A stretch of 64,000 nt of DNA from Lepidostoma basale (Eukaryota > Arthropoda > Insecta > Trichoptera > Lepidostomatidae): assembly GCA_022606425.2 (NCBI GenBank), contig JAHDVF020000450.1:271501-335500 (forward strand). Direction: 5' to 3'. The translations under genes were made by a program, and so were the position numbers. Shown in pieces: positions 20,370-47,600 of this stretch; within the stretch, counting starts at the first letter, position 1; each line of letters opens with the position of its first letter. The notes beneath the pieces were generated by a model that worked only from the letters and a program-made list of their open reading frames with translations, had not been told where the DNA came from and did no database searches.

Positions 20370-20482
20370 TTGTAACTAACCATCACACACTGTTCTCTCC
20401 TGACTCGATACTTCTCTCGATTCCTCTACATTAATTCATCTCATCATGCACGCATGTTGATTAATGTGACCGACATTTAATG
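20370..20482 (-). mobile_element. RTE-A LINE 3' remnant
   Basis: Tail, abbreviated hairpin block and ~25 antisense codons with internal deletions. Confidence 0.65.
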
Positions 20483-20609
20483 CGTCGTACCTTCGGTAAG
20501 ACAAGGCACGATTGCACGTTTTGTTATTTTTCATTAGACTTTTTAAGATTTTTGAAGAATAATATGGTGTTATTCTGGCTATATTGATCATACACTATCG
20601 CCCTCTGGC

Positions 20610-21262
20610 AAAATGAGACTGAACTTATGAGAGATTACGGAGTATATCCTTGGCTCTATCCAACGGCATTTCTCTTGGGTATGCCGGGGTATAACTCCCT
20701 CGAACTGAGGAGTGAAGGATTACTGTCAACACATTTTTTCAAACTGATTCGGGGCTCTATTGAGAACCCTATCAAAATGATATATTTTATTAACTGTTAA
20801 AATTTAAAACGCTGTTACGGTATCTCAATTTTTTTTATTTTTCGTGTCAAGAACTCAAACTAATAGTATTTATTTATTGATAATTTACCAAGTAACTAAT
20901 TAACCATCACGCCGTTTTTCCGGAGGGGTAGGTAGAGGATGGATTGAGAACCCCTATGTTCTGGAGCAAATAGGTCTTTTTGTTCCTGATAACTACCTGC
21001 AACAGCGCCGACATCAATTGTTCTTTGCTCCGTCACGCAGAATCAACCTGCCTTTGGTGATGCCAGTAGGAAGAGCAATTCGGATGCTGAATCTAATCAT
21101 CTCGGATTTGGACATTTTCAGTGTCAGTGAGGCAGTATTCATAAAAAATATATTGCAAATTCTGGAAAGAGTACTGCCTCACTGACTTTGATTCGATATT
21201 TGGATTCCCTCTGATATGTATGATTTTTTGGTCTCATGTTGTTTTATTTTATCTTTGTAATA
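20610..21262 (+). mobile_element. Jockey-like LINE with nested RTE-A end (copy 2)
   Basis: [20 protein letters not shown] to RGSIENP, then an insertion (20772-20942), then IENPYVLEQIGLFVPDNYL to the stop. ATTGAGAACCC(C)TAT is present on both sides of the insertion, as expected for a LINE-type target duplication. The insertion ends in an antisense RTE-A hairpin block. The same arrangement is at 5126-5721. Confidence 0.75.
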
Positions 21263-21277
21263 CCGTTGTTTTATCTT

Positions 21278-21825
21278 TGTAATGGCCGAACGGATAGTGA
21301 CGTCGAAAGAAGGGTTGGCGTAGGTAACAAAGTGAATGGAGCTTTAAAAATAGTTATTGGAAACAAGAATTTATCAATGAAAGTGAAAACGGACGTTCAC
21401 AATGGAGTTGTGGTCCCAACCCTAATGTATGGAAGAGCATGGAACTGGCAGAAGAAGGATGAGAGCAGAATAAATGGTAGAAATGAGGACCCTAATACGT
21501 ATGTGTGGTAGAACGATATATGATATAATCTCAAATGCTGGTATTAAAGTAATGTAGAGCGAAAGAAGATATTATGAAAGGATCGCTGCGTTGGTTCGGA
21601 CATATGGAGCGCATGGATGGAGAAAGAACGGTTAAGAAAGTATACATTAATGATGTAAATGGAGTACGGAGTCGAGGCAGACCGAGGAAAACATGGCATG
21701 ACCAAATTTCAAAGGTTGGTCATGTTAGAAGTCAGAAGAATCGACGTGCGTGTATGACTCACTGTATGAATGTGGAGGAAGCTAGAGAGGTGTGTCAGGA
21801 TAGAGTAGTGTGGCCATCCATGACT
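21278..21825 (+). mobile_element. RTE-A LINE copy
   Basis: Sense copy ([36 protein letters not shown]) with frameshifts. Its 3' end is replaced by a SINE. Confidence 0.85.
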
Positions 21826-22065
21826 GGCATGAATGACGGTTCTGACTGCCACACCAAAGGTCCTGGGTATTCCCGGCAATGACAGTGTGATTGTCACACT
21901 ATCTGTGGTCTGGTGTAGAATTCACGTGACAATAAAATGGCAATAGATTAGCTACCTATCACATGTCACGAGAATCAATATGATAGCTATACCATTTACA
22001 TCAATTTGGCTCGCACTGTAATGATGTAAAGAGCGATTCAACAAAATAATAATAATAAAAGACTA
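21826..22065 (+). mobile_element. tRNA-derived SINE
   Basis: Second nearly complete copy of the SINE at 16196-16442: decayed B box GGTCCTGGGTATTCCCGG, shared body, AATAATAATAA tail. It interrupts the RTE-A copy after VWPS. Confidence 0.8.
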
Positions 22066-22094
22066 TTTACGAGTATTTAAAATACTATTAAATT

Positions 22095-22465
22095 GTCCAA
22101 ACAGCTGAGAAACTACGACTGACCCAAAGAGCCATGTTAGGAATAAGTCTAAGAGACAGAGTCAGAAACGATACATTGAGAGAAAAAACAAAGATCACTG
22201 ACATCATCCACCTAGTAGCGACTCTAAAATGGCAATGGGCAGGTCACGTAGCCAAAAGCCCAGACGAAAAATGGACAAGAAAACTGCTGACTTGGAGACC
22301 GTGGACGGCAAAGAGAAGTTCAGGGGGACCGCAACTAGGGTGGAAGGATGATCTGAACAGACATGTTGCAATAACCTGGATGCAGTCTGCACAAGACAGA
22401 GTGACGTGTGGAGGAGGCTTTTGTCCAGGAGTGGACAGGAATAGGCTGAAGAGGAAGTAGAAGAA
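22095..22465 (+). mobile_element. RTE-type LINE C-terminal fragment (family D)
   Basis: Encodes AMLGISLRDRVRNDTLRE, LKWQWAGHVAKSPDEKWTRK, and a closing GVDRNRLKRK with stop. The KWQWAGHVA block is characteristic of RTE-type C-termini. 52325-52475 (minus) resembles its 3' end. Confidence 0.75.
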
Positions 22466-23330
22466 AATTAATGAAAACATTAAATATCATTTAGTTTGTG
22501 AATTGATATTTTATGAATCAATTTGTTATATTTTCCACTTATATAAGTTTATTTATCTCTAGTGTGTGTGAATTTTGATCACTCGGTAGGTTGATAATTG
22601 ATTATATTTAATTTCATAAATTGGTGTGATATAGAAATCTGCTTTATTTTTTACATAAACAATTTTGTGTTATCGTTACTTTTTCAAGTTTTCTCTGTTA
22701 TCTTGAAGCAATGTCATTCAAAGGGCATAAACTTCCTCTAAAGTGTTTTACCTTCTTAATTGCTCTATAAACATTGGGCCAATCAATATTTTTTGTCAAC
22801 AGATGGTGCCTTGTGTTGTCTGTATTAATTGTTTCTACCCCTCTCGGTTGCATGTGTAATAATTACTTTTAAATTAGTGAAGAGCTATTATTAACCCCGT
22901 TGTATTTAATATTTGTATTTGGTTAGGCTACACTTTTTAGATCCATGCTTAACCCCATTAGTTGCCGGCACTTTTGGGATTACTATGCCCAAACAGCCGC
23001 AATTTTAGAAAAAATTATTCAAAAGTAAAATGTGTTACACAATTTATAAGTATACAGTCAGTAAAATAAATCTATTAATCTATCGAAATTAAAACAATAC
23101 CTTTTAAAATATTTTGTTGACTCCTTTGAGGAGCAGGTTTTCATGTATTTCTAGTACAAGCGCGACCCAAAAACTTACCATTGTTGTTTTGTATGCACGG
23201 TGTAAAAAAGTACACAGTCAGCGTCCACCATTCTTACGACCACCGTCAAATTTGTTAACCGTGCCATTAGTTTAGCTTTATTTTGTCGTGACTACCAGGT
23301 GTATGCATAAGTTTTTGTGGTAAAGAAAAC
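22466..23330. other. no gene; possible TTAA-type MITE
   Basis: 22950-23000 begins TTAACCCCATTAGTTGCCGG, similar to the GTTGCCGGC end of the element at 50850-51100. Otherwise AT-rich with nothing recognisable. Confidence 0.35.
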
Positions 23331-23700
23331 ACGTAATTTTCAAGGGGAAATTGATATTTTGTTTATTCAAAATATTGGCCACGTTCTTCTACACACTTCG
23401 CCCATCTTTCACGTAAGTTATGAATACCATGCCTGAAAAACTGTTTGTCTTTTGCGGCAAACCATTCGTCGAGCCATTTTCCAACTTCCTCGAAATTGCT
23501 GAAGTACTGCTCAGCAGGGCGTGCCCCATTGATGCGAAGAGGTGATAGTCAGATGGCGCCAGGTCGGGGGAGTACGGCGGGTGCGGAAGGATGTCCCATC
23601 CAAGCGATTTCAAGATGTTTTTCACTGGTTTTGCTGTGTGAGACGGCGCGTTTTCATAGTTTTTCTCAAGTATACACAATGAGAAAAACTATTTATGAGG
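23330..23700 (-). pseudogene. mariner transposase relic
   Basis: Antisense frame reads ENAPSHTAKPVKNILKSLGW and [18 protein letters not shown], the NAPxHTA and [17 protein letters not shown] signatures of mariner transposases around the second and third catalytic acids. Only the C-terminal third remains, with frame damage. Confidence 0.85.
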
Positions 23701-23749
23701 TTTGGTAAAAAAAACCAATAATTATTGTTTATGAAAATAAATCTAAATT

Positions 23750-24165
23750 TATTGATTAACTTCGATAATGTTACCTTATGCCACCATTTTTTCCATTGTT
23801 CAAAACACCCCTAGAACTGTTTTGAAAGGATGTTAACTGCTTCTGCAATTTTAGTTTTATCTCATTTACAGTGTCAAAATTTTGTTTTATTTGATCCTTG
23901 GAAAGGGAAGACATTCACAGGAATCTAAATCAGGTGAAAACAAAAGCTGTCGCAGTAGTGAGGTTATGTTTTTTCCCACAAATAGAAAAAACAAGCAGTG
24001 AAGCGTTAACCGGTGCATTATCATGATACAAAATCCAAGAATTATTGGATTATAATTCTGGTATCTTATGACAGATATTCTCAAGCAATCAACTTCAAGA
24101 CAATACTCCTTATTGACCGTACAACCTCTTGACAAGAGCAATTAGTGATACACTATGCCCTTATA
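23750..24165 (-). pseudogene. second mariner transposase relic
   Basis: Antisense pieces in two frames: VNKEYCLEVDCLR, then NNSWILYHDNAP, and FDTVNEIKTKIAEAVNILSK ahead of GCFEQWKKW. These are the middle and end of a mariner-type transposase distinct from the neighbour at 23330-23700. Confidence 0.65.
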
Positions 24166-24424
24166 ATCAAAGAAATCGTTTTTATTTGTGATAAAACCTA
24201 GTACAACATTATGCAATATGCATACTGCAGTCTAGACATTATCTGTTTGATTCAATGTACTACATATGTGTGGGCATTTTTCCTTGTAAGGCTTCTCTAA
24301 GTATACAATATTTACTTTAACTAAATCCATTATACTCACAGCTGTTAGCTTACAATTGTGGGTGATGTATAATAGTATTTTTTTAAGTATACATTACTAT
24401 TTAGTTTCAAACACATGTAAATCA

Positions 24425-24580
24425 CTCTTTACTTCTCTTCTAAGTCGTATTCCTCGTGGTTTAGGGTCGTGTCCATCTTGTAAACTATTGACCACGGCAC
24501 GCCATGCGCTCCTGTCACCCGTCAGGTCAAGGGTCAGGTACAAAAGCAAATTCGCTTTTTTGGATAGGCTTTTTTTATAA
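24425..24580 (-). mobile_element. RTE-type LINE C-terminal remnant
   Basis: Antisense reading gives DLTGDRSAWRAVVNSLQDGH, close to the TGDRxAWRxxV endings of RTE-type proteins, next to ~35 bp of RTE-A like sequence. Confidence 0.55.
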
Positions 24581-24744
24581 TAATTTATAATCAACATAAA
24601 CAAATTTATTCAACAAATTATTACAATAATAAAAAAAAACAATAAATGCTGTAATTAATATTATACAATAGCAACAAATCAAGTAAAATAATGTTATTAC
24701 ACAATTTATAAAGGAACTAAAATATAAGTTTAATCAATCAACTA

Positions 24745-24831
24745 TCAGATTTGATCATGCCACGTTTTCCTCGGTCTTCCTCTATTTCTAGTTCCGATAA
24801 CATCGTTTACATATACTTTGTCTAAACCATC
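24745..24831 (-). mobile_element. RTE-A LINE, left part of interrupted copy
   Basis: Antisense RTE-A (GRPRKTW region), ending at ACCATC immediately before the TTAA where the piggyBac-like element entered. Continues at 26001. Confidence 0.85.
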
Positions 24832-25205
24832 TTAACCTTTTCCGGTCCTATGTCGAATGACATTCGACATCGACTTTATTCCAGTGAGTCCTATGTCAAA
24901 TGTCATTCGACATTTTTCTTCTTCATCAGTTTAGTGTCAAAATACAAGCAAACATATTTTTTTCTCGCTCGTATTTAGTGTAGCGGTATACTGGGACGAG
25001 GATTCAATGGTTTTTATGAACATTGGAATGTGTAACTTTCTACCTAAGAATGATACAAAAGGTTTGTTTTAGGGGCTAACTCCGTACGTTTCTCTCGGAT
25101 GCCCGGCCGCCGGCATCAGTTACACTCGACCCGTGCGCGTGCAAACAACTTGAAAATTATTATTACCGATATTTACTATTATTCTAAAAAATCGAACCCC
25201 TCAAA

Positions 25206-25313
25206 ATGCCTAGACTTACAAAAAAACACGTTGACAACGAGTTTGAAAGTAGTGATGAAGAATATATGAAGGAAGTGAACAGTGAATTCGAACTATTTGT
25301 GTATAAAATGTAA
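25206..25313 (+). pseudogene. transposase N-terminus remnant (piggyBac-like)
   Basis: A 35-codon frame, [20 protein letters not shown]..., ends in a stop. Acidic N-termini of this kind open piggyBac transposases, and the frame lies just inside the TTAA-flanked element. The homologous frame at the 61.4-kb copy also ends at the same place, so the internal deletion predates their spread. Confidence 0.5.
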
Positions 25314-25424
25314 TAATTAGAGCATTATTCAATACATTCAAAATTAAATTAAATTGTAAACATAAATATAGTTTTATTAAAAAAACCTGGATGTATTTTT
25401 TTACCCTATAAATCTGTAAATCTG

Positions 25425-25970
25425 TCGGGGTTAAATGCATAACCCATATAAGTGTACTTCGACGCTGAACCAGTATATTTCATGATGAAATATAGTACAC
25501 AAAACGCCTGACTCAGGACCTACTTATCAAAACTGATGAGTCTAGGGCCCAGATTTATTCAGTTTGGTCACTAGTACCAGAGCTGGGCATCGTGTACAAA
25601 GGCAAGCAAAGCATATAAAAGCAGTACTTCCGACCACCCAAAACGTCAGTCAGTATTGCGACTTCTAACCGACACGAGTCTACACTGTCAAGTCTACGTA
25701 CGAGAAACCTCCGACCTTCCTACCGAGCTACGCAACCGTCTACACTGCTACGCCACGTAACTTCCGACGAGTCTTCGCTCCCGCCAACCGATGCTACTGC
25801 CCAGTGAGCCGTCAGCCCTAGCTGCTATTGACGTCCAGACGCACGCTCCATCACGATTCCATAATACAGTTAACGTATGATTACTTGTGATCTGCAATAA
25901 ACGCTGAAACCTCCACTGCTTTTAACTCTCACCACCATCCCCCAAAAATCTATTGTGGATCTGATGGAAC
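25425..25970 (+). mobile_element. LTR-like or promoter-like module, tentative
   Basis: Carries GCATATAAAAGCAG (TATA-like), a CAGTCAGTATT initiator-like block ~40 bp later and CAATAAACGCTG ~290 bp on: the order of a retroviral-type LTR. No flanking duplication or internal retroelement sequence seen. It lies inside the piggyBac-like element. Confidence 0.3.
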
Positions 25971-26000
25971 ATTTTTTTTTTGTGGACCGGAAAGGGTTAA

Positions 26001-26180
26001 GGTTCCTTTCATTATTTTGTTCATAACACTTTAATTCGACACTCTATCGTACACAGATTTTCCACACATTTGTCTAAGAGATCTCATTCATATTGCATTT
26101 AATCTACTTCATCCTTCTATTGGCAGTTCAATCGCTTCAGTCAGTACAAGAACACCATTGTGCACTGGCATTTTTTTGGA
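26001..26180 (-). mobile_element. RTE-A LINE, right part of interrupted copy
   Basis: Continues from 24831: antisense GSLRWFGH... back to VHNGVL, with diverged frame. Confidence 0.8.
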
Positions 26181-26195
26181 GACGATTTTTTTTTA

Positions 26196-26375
26196 AATGA
26201 GGGTACTATTTGCAAACCTTCTCGAACTCCATCATTAGATGTTTTGAAAAAATCTCAAAAAACTGATACGCTAATAAAATGCGCTTTTTTATAATATAAT
26301 TTTTTTTACATTTAAACAAGTTAGTATTTTAAAAGTAATCAGCCATGAAATAATCATCATTATGTTGATAATTAA
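26196..26375. repeat. inverse copy of 1637-1823
   Basis: See the partner repeat. Contains the complementary TTTGCAAACC and CGCTAATAAAATGCGC blocks. Confidence 0.7.
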
Positions 26376-26590
26376 AGTAAAATAATGAATTTAATTTTGG
26401 AGTTTGCCAGCTTTGCAGCACTCAAGTGGAGGTTGCCATGTTTGCAACAAACGCGGTGGGATTTTGCCGGCTATGCAACAAACGAATGTTATTTCTAATA
26501 ATAAAAATGTTACTGTAAAAAACAGAATTTTCTTTTCATGGAACATAGTAATAAAAAATATTTAAATAACATATGTCTTGGTTTTATGTT
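26376..26590. repeat. degenerate GGAGTTTGCC/TTTGCAACAAA repeats
   Basis: Three approximate repeats of a ~40-bp unit with TTTGCC and TTGCAACAAACG. Similar units recur at 27425-27640. Confidence 0.45.
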
Positions 26591-26591
26591 T

Positions 26592-26800
26592 AAACTAACT
26601 AACAAACCATCAAGCCGTCTCCTCAAAAGGGTAGGCAGAAAGAATGGACTGTCACACTTTAACCGATGCGGCACTCCATCCTTCTCTTTTCGCCCCGCGG
26701 GAGATGCGGTGTGATGGGTTGCGAACCTCATCGCCACCAATAGGCATCTCCCGCGCACACTTCAAACGTCCAACATCCACAAAAAAAACGAATACATTTA
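26592..26800 (-). mobile_element. TP element
   Basis: CTAA-type tail, hairpin block, then CTTTTCGCCCCGCGGGAGATG and the CACCAATAGGCATCTCCC block characteristic of TP. Confidence 0.75.
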
Positions 26801-27740
26801 TGTTTAAGGAGAGTATTTTTTAATTAGATTAACCACCCTACCTATTTGAACGAACGTGATAAGTTCACTTTGACTTTACCATTCTACGATATCCCGTATC
26901 ACGTACGGGCTTGAGAAAAGTAATGTACCTAAAATGTACAAAGATTTAGGGATACGCGCGTGTGCCATCAAAACTTGAGCACAAGTCTTCATAAATATGA
27001 TAGTTTTACAAGGGGCAGGCCAAGTGTGCGGCCGAGTATTTGACGTTTCGTAATTTAAAAAAATAAAATTAGGATATAATTAAATTTCATTAATAAAAAA
27101 CCTGCTTGTTTTTTGCACGTTTCACGGAAAATAACCCAAAGGTAGGGCGGTTAAACAAACAAGTAATGAACATAAATAATATGAATAGTATGGATTTTAT
27201 AAATGCACTTTCAAGGTTGAATTTTCCTTTTTCTTGTCTTAGAAGGTGTTACAGGCTTGGGGAGTGTGTCCATTGTAAAGTTATAATTATATTTTTAAGG
27301 AAGAACTCTGGTATTTTAGAAAAAAAAAACAAGAAAAACTGTAGAGCAAATTTAGCAGCAACCGCTTTCAAAACTGTTTGGTGTCCATTTTAAATTCAAG
27401 CATATTAGAGTGCTGTGATTGGCTGAATTGGAGTTTGCCAGTTGTGCTGCAGCCTGTGCTTGGATTTTTCCATCTTTGCAACAAACCTTATATTTTAATA
27501 GCAAAATTCTTCAAAATGAAGCCGAATTTGAAACTGAAAATCAATAAAAATTGTGTGCAAGTGTATTATGAATAAGACCCCATTCATATCTCACTTTTGT
27601 TTAATGGTGGAGTTTGCCGGGTTTGCAAATAGTACCTTCAAATATGTATTTTAATTAATCTAATTCATATTCAAGGGAATAAGAGACGATATTTATATAT
27701 TATTACGTGTAAAATTTATCACAAATTCAAACTTAATTAT
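26801..27740. other. downstream of XPNPEP3; no gene recognised
   Basis: AT-rich with scattered GGAGTTTGCC repeat units near 27425-27640. Nothing else supported. Confidence 0.4.
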
Positions 27741-27741
27741 A

Positions 27742-27747
27742 TTTATT
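27742..27747 (-). promoter_or_regulatory. polyadenylation signal of XPNPEP3
   Basis: AATAAA on the minus strand, 36 bases after the stop codon of the aminopeptidase. Confidence 0.8.
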
Positions 27748-27782
27748 TCAGAAAACAAAAAAAAACACACCTTTTACAGGTT

Positions 27783-43673
<15,891 letters not shown>

Positions 43674-44031
43674 CTTCGAAAGATAAAAAAATCAACTGAG
43701 ACGTTAGAGAACGCGGCACATAAACTCTGTACTAGTGAACTTTGAATTGTATTATAAAAATAATTTCAGTAATTTATTTATTGGTACCAATAAAAAACAA
43801 ACAAAAATAAACAGGTCATTAGAATATTATAACTGTCACATATTTATCTGACAGTTAAATTTTAGGATGTACAGTGTGACCAGGTGGTTTTCTATATATT
43901 CCCAAAAAAATATATAAGGTATTTTAAAATTTTCAGCAAAAACATTCAGGGTTACATTTACGAACAAAAACGTCACACGCCAATGTGTTTTTTGTTGTAC
44001 ATGCGCATCTAGCTGTCATGTCGGTTTTTCT
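43674..44031. promoter_or_regulatory. XPNPEP3-Raf divergent promoter region
   Basis: 358 bp between the first coding exons of two divergent genes. AT-rich, with a TATATATTCCC...ATATATAAGG palindrome near 43895-43917. Start sites and factors cannot be assigned. A TTTTCAG near 43935 could be an acceptor for a non-coding Raf exon. Confidence 0.5.
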
Positions 44032-44038
44032 ATGGTGA
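44001..44038 (+). promoter_or_regulatory. two short upstream ORFs in the Raf leader
   Basis: ATG-CGC-ATC-TAG at 44001-44012 and a six-codon frame MSVFLW ending TGA at 44018-44038. The second overlaps the ATG at 44032 and ends six bases before the preferred Raf start. Confidence 0.45.
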
Positions 44039-44043
44039 GAACA

Positions 44044-44631
44044 ATGGCAGTTACTAGAGAAAAAGAAAATAGTACTAGAAGATTTAATGGAAATATACCC
44101 ACGCTGTCTTTTAATAGTGATAACATGTCTACGTCGACAGACAGTGAGGATTTGGCAGATCCGGTGACGTACGAACTTAGAAATATCCAAAGTATTATCA
44201 ACGTGACTCGCGAAAATATAGACGCACTGAATGCCAAGTTCGCAGGCTTTCAGCACCCTCCTTCGATGTATCTCACGGAATATCAGGAGCTGACGTCCAA
44301 GCTCCACAATCTGGAGCTGGAGGAGCACAAGCTGATGGAACAAATACAAATCGAGTCCCCGGACAGAAACGACGATAGCAATTCATTTCAAGACGACAGT
44401 GTGAAGAAATACGACACCCTAACAAGACAGCCGAAAGTGTTTCTAAGGGCCCACCTGCCCAACAAACAACGGACCAGTGTGCAAGTGAAGGAGGGGGTCA
44501 CGCTACGCGAGGCCCTCTCCAAAGCTTTAAAGTTGAGAAATCTGACTTGTGAAATGTGTGAAGTGGTTAGAAATGAAACAGACTATCGTATTCCGTGGGA
44601 CGTGGACATCACTAGGATAGAAGCCGAAGAG
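44044..44631 (+). CDS. Raf: Raf exon 1: BRS and RAS-binding domain
   Basis: 196 codons. BRS-like coiled region [59 protein letters not shown] and [16 protein letters not shown], with the Arg of KLRNL matching RAF1 Arg89, which contacts RAS. Donor GAAGAG|GTAATG. Confidence 0.96.
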
Positions 44632-47600
44632 GTAATGTCCAAATTATTCTTTTTCACAAACCCTTTGTTTGGACACAAACAAACCATCTTGTTAGTACCC
44701 TAATTATTCATCAAAATATACTTTTTTAAATAAATATAATCATATTTTATGAACGTACTTGAGAAAATATTCAAACAATTGTTTTCAAAACAATAATATA
44801 TTCTTACGGGTATATGGGTTGTGTTCACATTTTTAATTTTCTGTAAAATAACATTAGAACATCTTTTTACAACCCCTAAAAATAACATACTTTTCTCAGA
44901 TATGTCATATATAAACATTTAAATCATTTCACATATAATTATGTAACCATTTTAAAATGAAAACAAAAACATTCTTTTTTTAAAATCAATGTCTGATGAA
45001 GGAAACTTATTGATCTATGGGATAGGGACACATAGAGTAGACTGATATACCAGGCTGAAAACTTATTGCACAAACTTGCAATGCTTTACGAATATAATAT
45101 GCAGATTTCTGAATCTATGTTTTATACAAAATGTTTATTTTTTAAACTTAATTTTATTGAATAAATCAGCTCTGAGACACTTAAAATAGGAAGATTAGAA
45201 TGGCAAAATAATATAATTTTAACCGAATAACCATTAGTTGTTATTGTAATTTATGAGCATAGTAATTGTATCAATTTTGATTTTAATTTTGTATAATTTC
45301 TTAGCACACTTAGAACATTGTTATATAAACAAAAGTTTGCTAAGGAATTCTACAAAATTAAAACCAAAATAGTATAAGAATGAATGAAGAAAGAATGCTA
45401 AAAAAAAGTATATGTTATTGATGTAAATGGAAATAGAAATAAAGGAAAACGTGGCACGATCAAATAAATAAAATATTGAATGTCGGCCATATGACGAGTC
45501 GGAGAAATAGATGTGCGTGCATGACACAATGTATAAATGTTGAAGAATCGAGAGAAGTTTGTCAGGAAAAAAGTGTGGCAGATAGTGTAAGGATTTGGAC
45601 ACATGGAACGGATGGATAAAGAATGCTCTATAAACTATCCAATTTATTATTATAAGCCCAGAAGCCCGGCTTGCGTAAGAAATATTGAATCACAACCTCT
45701 TCTGAGTTACAGAGGTTCAGCTCTTGTGGCTATTCTTCTTACGTCTGATGGAAACATTTTTAGTAGGTGATTTGGTGGGTTGTTGGTTTATACGGCATGA
45801 TTACTTAGATTTGGGGCTTTTGATTAAAATTTTCTTAGGCAAGCCGGGCTTCTGGGCTTCAATGGGAGTACCGCCACTGCTGGCTTTATGATGGTGTTAT
45901 AAATAATCTAAAATTGTGTGGAAAATTAATCAACGGTGAATGTGAACAAGTCTTAGATGGTGGTTTTTGTAATATTAGAATTGGAAAAATTAAAATGAAC
46001 TTTAGAAAACGATTTGTATATATTGTGAAATGTTATTATTATTTTGTTGGAAAGCTCTTTACATCATTGTAGCGTGAGCCAAATCGATATTAAGGGTGGG
46101 GAAAAATAACATCAAAGGAAATAAACATAATATACATTGAACCAAAAACTAACTAACTAACCATCAAGCCGTCTCTCGGAAGGGGTAGGCAGAAAGAATG
46201 GACTGCCACACTTTTCTTTCCTGACATATTTCTCTCGCTTCCTCAACAATCATACATCGTGACATGCACGTGACCGACATTTAATATTTGATTAATTTGA
46301 TCATGCCACATTTTCCTCATTCTTCCTCTATTTATAGTTCCATTTACATTGTTTTACCATTCTTTCTTCATTCATTCTTTCCATGTGTCCAAACCATCTA
46401 AATGATCCTTTCATTATTTTGTTCATAACACCATCATTCACACCGCATTCACTTTTTATATTTTCATTCGACACTATTACAGTTATCTCTTTATTGTTCT
46501 TATCGTAAGGGTGTTCCCGAATTAGCTATTTTGCGTCCATAGAGGTCTATCTGCTTTGCCACCTCATTTAAAAGACGATTCGCTTTCAATACAGGAGAAC
46601 TTCGAAGTGCCTTTGTGCGGCAATTTGGGGCATAAAATTAGATATGCCGCCTTGCTCTGCTATAGCTGTGGGAAATGTTTAGATTTACACATAGAATGCA
46701 CGGACGAAAAAAAGGATGGTCAAGAAAGTATGCGTTAACAATGTGAATGAAGTGCGGAGTCGAGGAAAACTTGGCATAAATAAATTAATCATATTTTAAA
46801 GGTCAGCATGTTAGAAGTCGGAAGAATCGACGTGCGTGTATGACCCGCTGTATGAATTTAGAGGAAGTTAAAGAGGGGTGTCAGGATGAGTAGTAGAGCG
46901 ATAAAACAAGGGTTGATACTGTGCGATGTATATACCGAGTTTCAGAATGGATGGCCAAGACTAAACTTAAAAAGAAACACAAAAATTGGAATAATATGGG
47001 AGGCCTCTCTTCGACGACAACATCTTCTAGATTCTGACCCTTTGAAAATAGGAGAGATAGAAATATCTCCTTCAAAGAGTTTAAAGTTTCTACGAGTTCA
47101 TTTAGATGGCAATCTGTCTTACGATACGCACATATCAGGGCTTGTTAAGTCTGGTTTCTTCCAACTGAGACAGCTAAAGCATATAAGGAGATATTTACCT
47201 ATTGATGAAGCTAGGACCCTCGTAAATTCTTATGTAGTGTCGCGTTTAGATTATTGCAACGGAATGTACGCTGGATTGCCAAATAATCAATTAAGCAGAA
47301 TACAAAGCGTATTCAATGCTGCTGCTCGATTGATTATGGGGCAACACTGTCATATCACGCCGCTCCTGAAGGAACTTCACTGGCTTAAAATCCGAGAGTG
47401 ATTAAAATACAAATTGTGTCTGATAGTGTTTAAGGCTCGACACCAGAGAGCGCCTGTGTAAATATCGGACTTCTGAGTGACACCCATGCCAACGGAAAGG
47501 CAACGTTCACTCCGATCAGTAGAAACAAGTGCAAACAACATAACAATTCTAGTCAGAGCCAATAAAGCAAGTTTCTATGATCGTGCGGGTCCGTTGGCAT

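Larger units (their letters stand above)
24832..26000. mobile_element. piggyBac-like non-autonomous element
   Basis: Bounded by TTAA at both ends (24832-24835, 25997-26000), with inverted termini CC(C)TTTCCGGTCC. Subterminal TGTCGAATGACATTCGACAT palindromes. Intact RTE-A copies read ATCTTAATGATCC across the site, confirming duplication of TTAA. A second, reversed and truncated copy is at 61330-61864. Confidence 0.85.

Noticed and set aside
46556..46738. Host PHD-finger gene
   Set aside because: The Cys/His pattern is incomplete and the fragment is enclosed by LINE sequence without splice sites.
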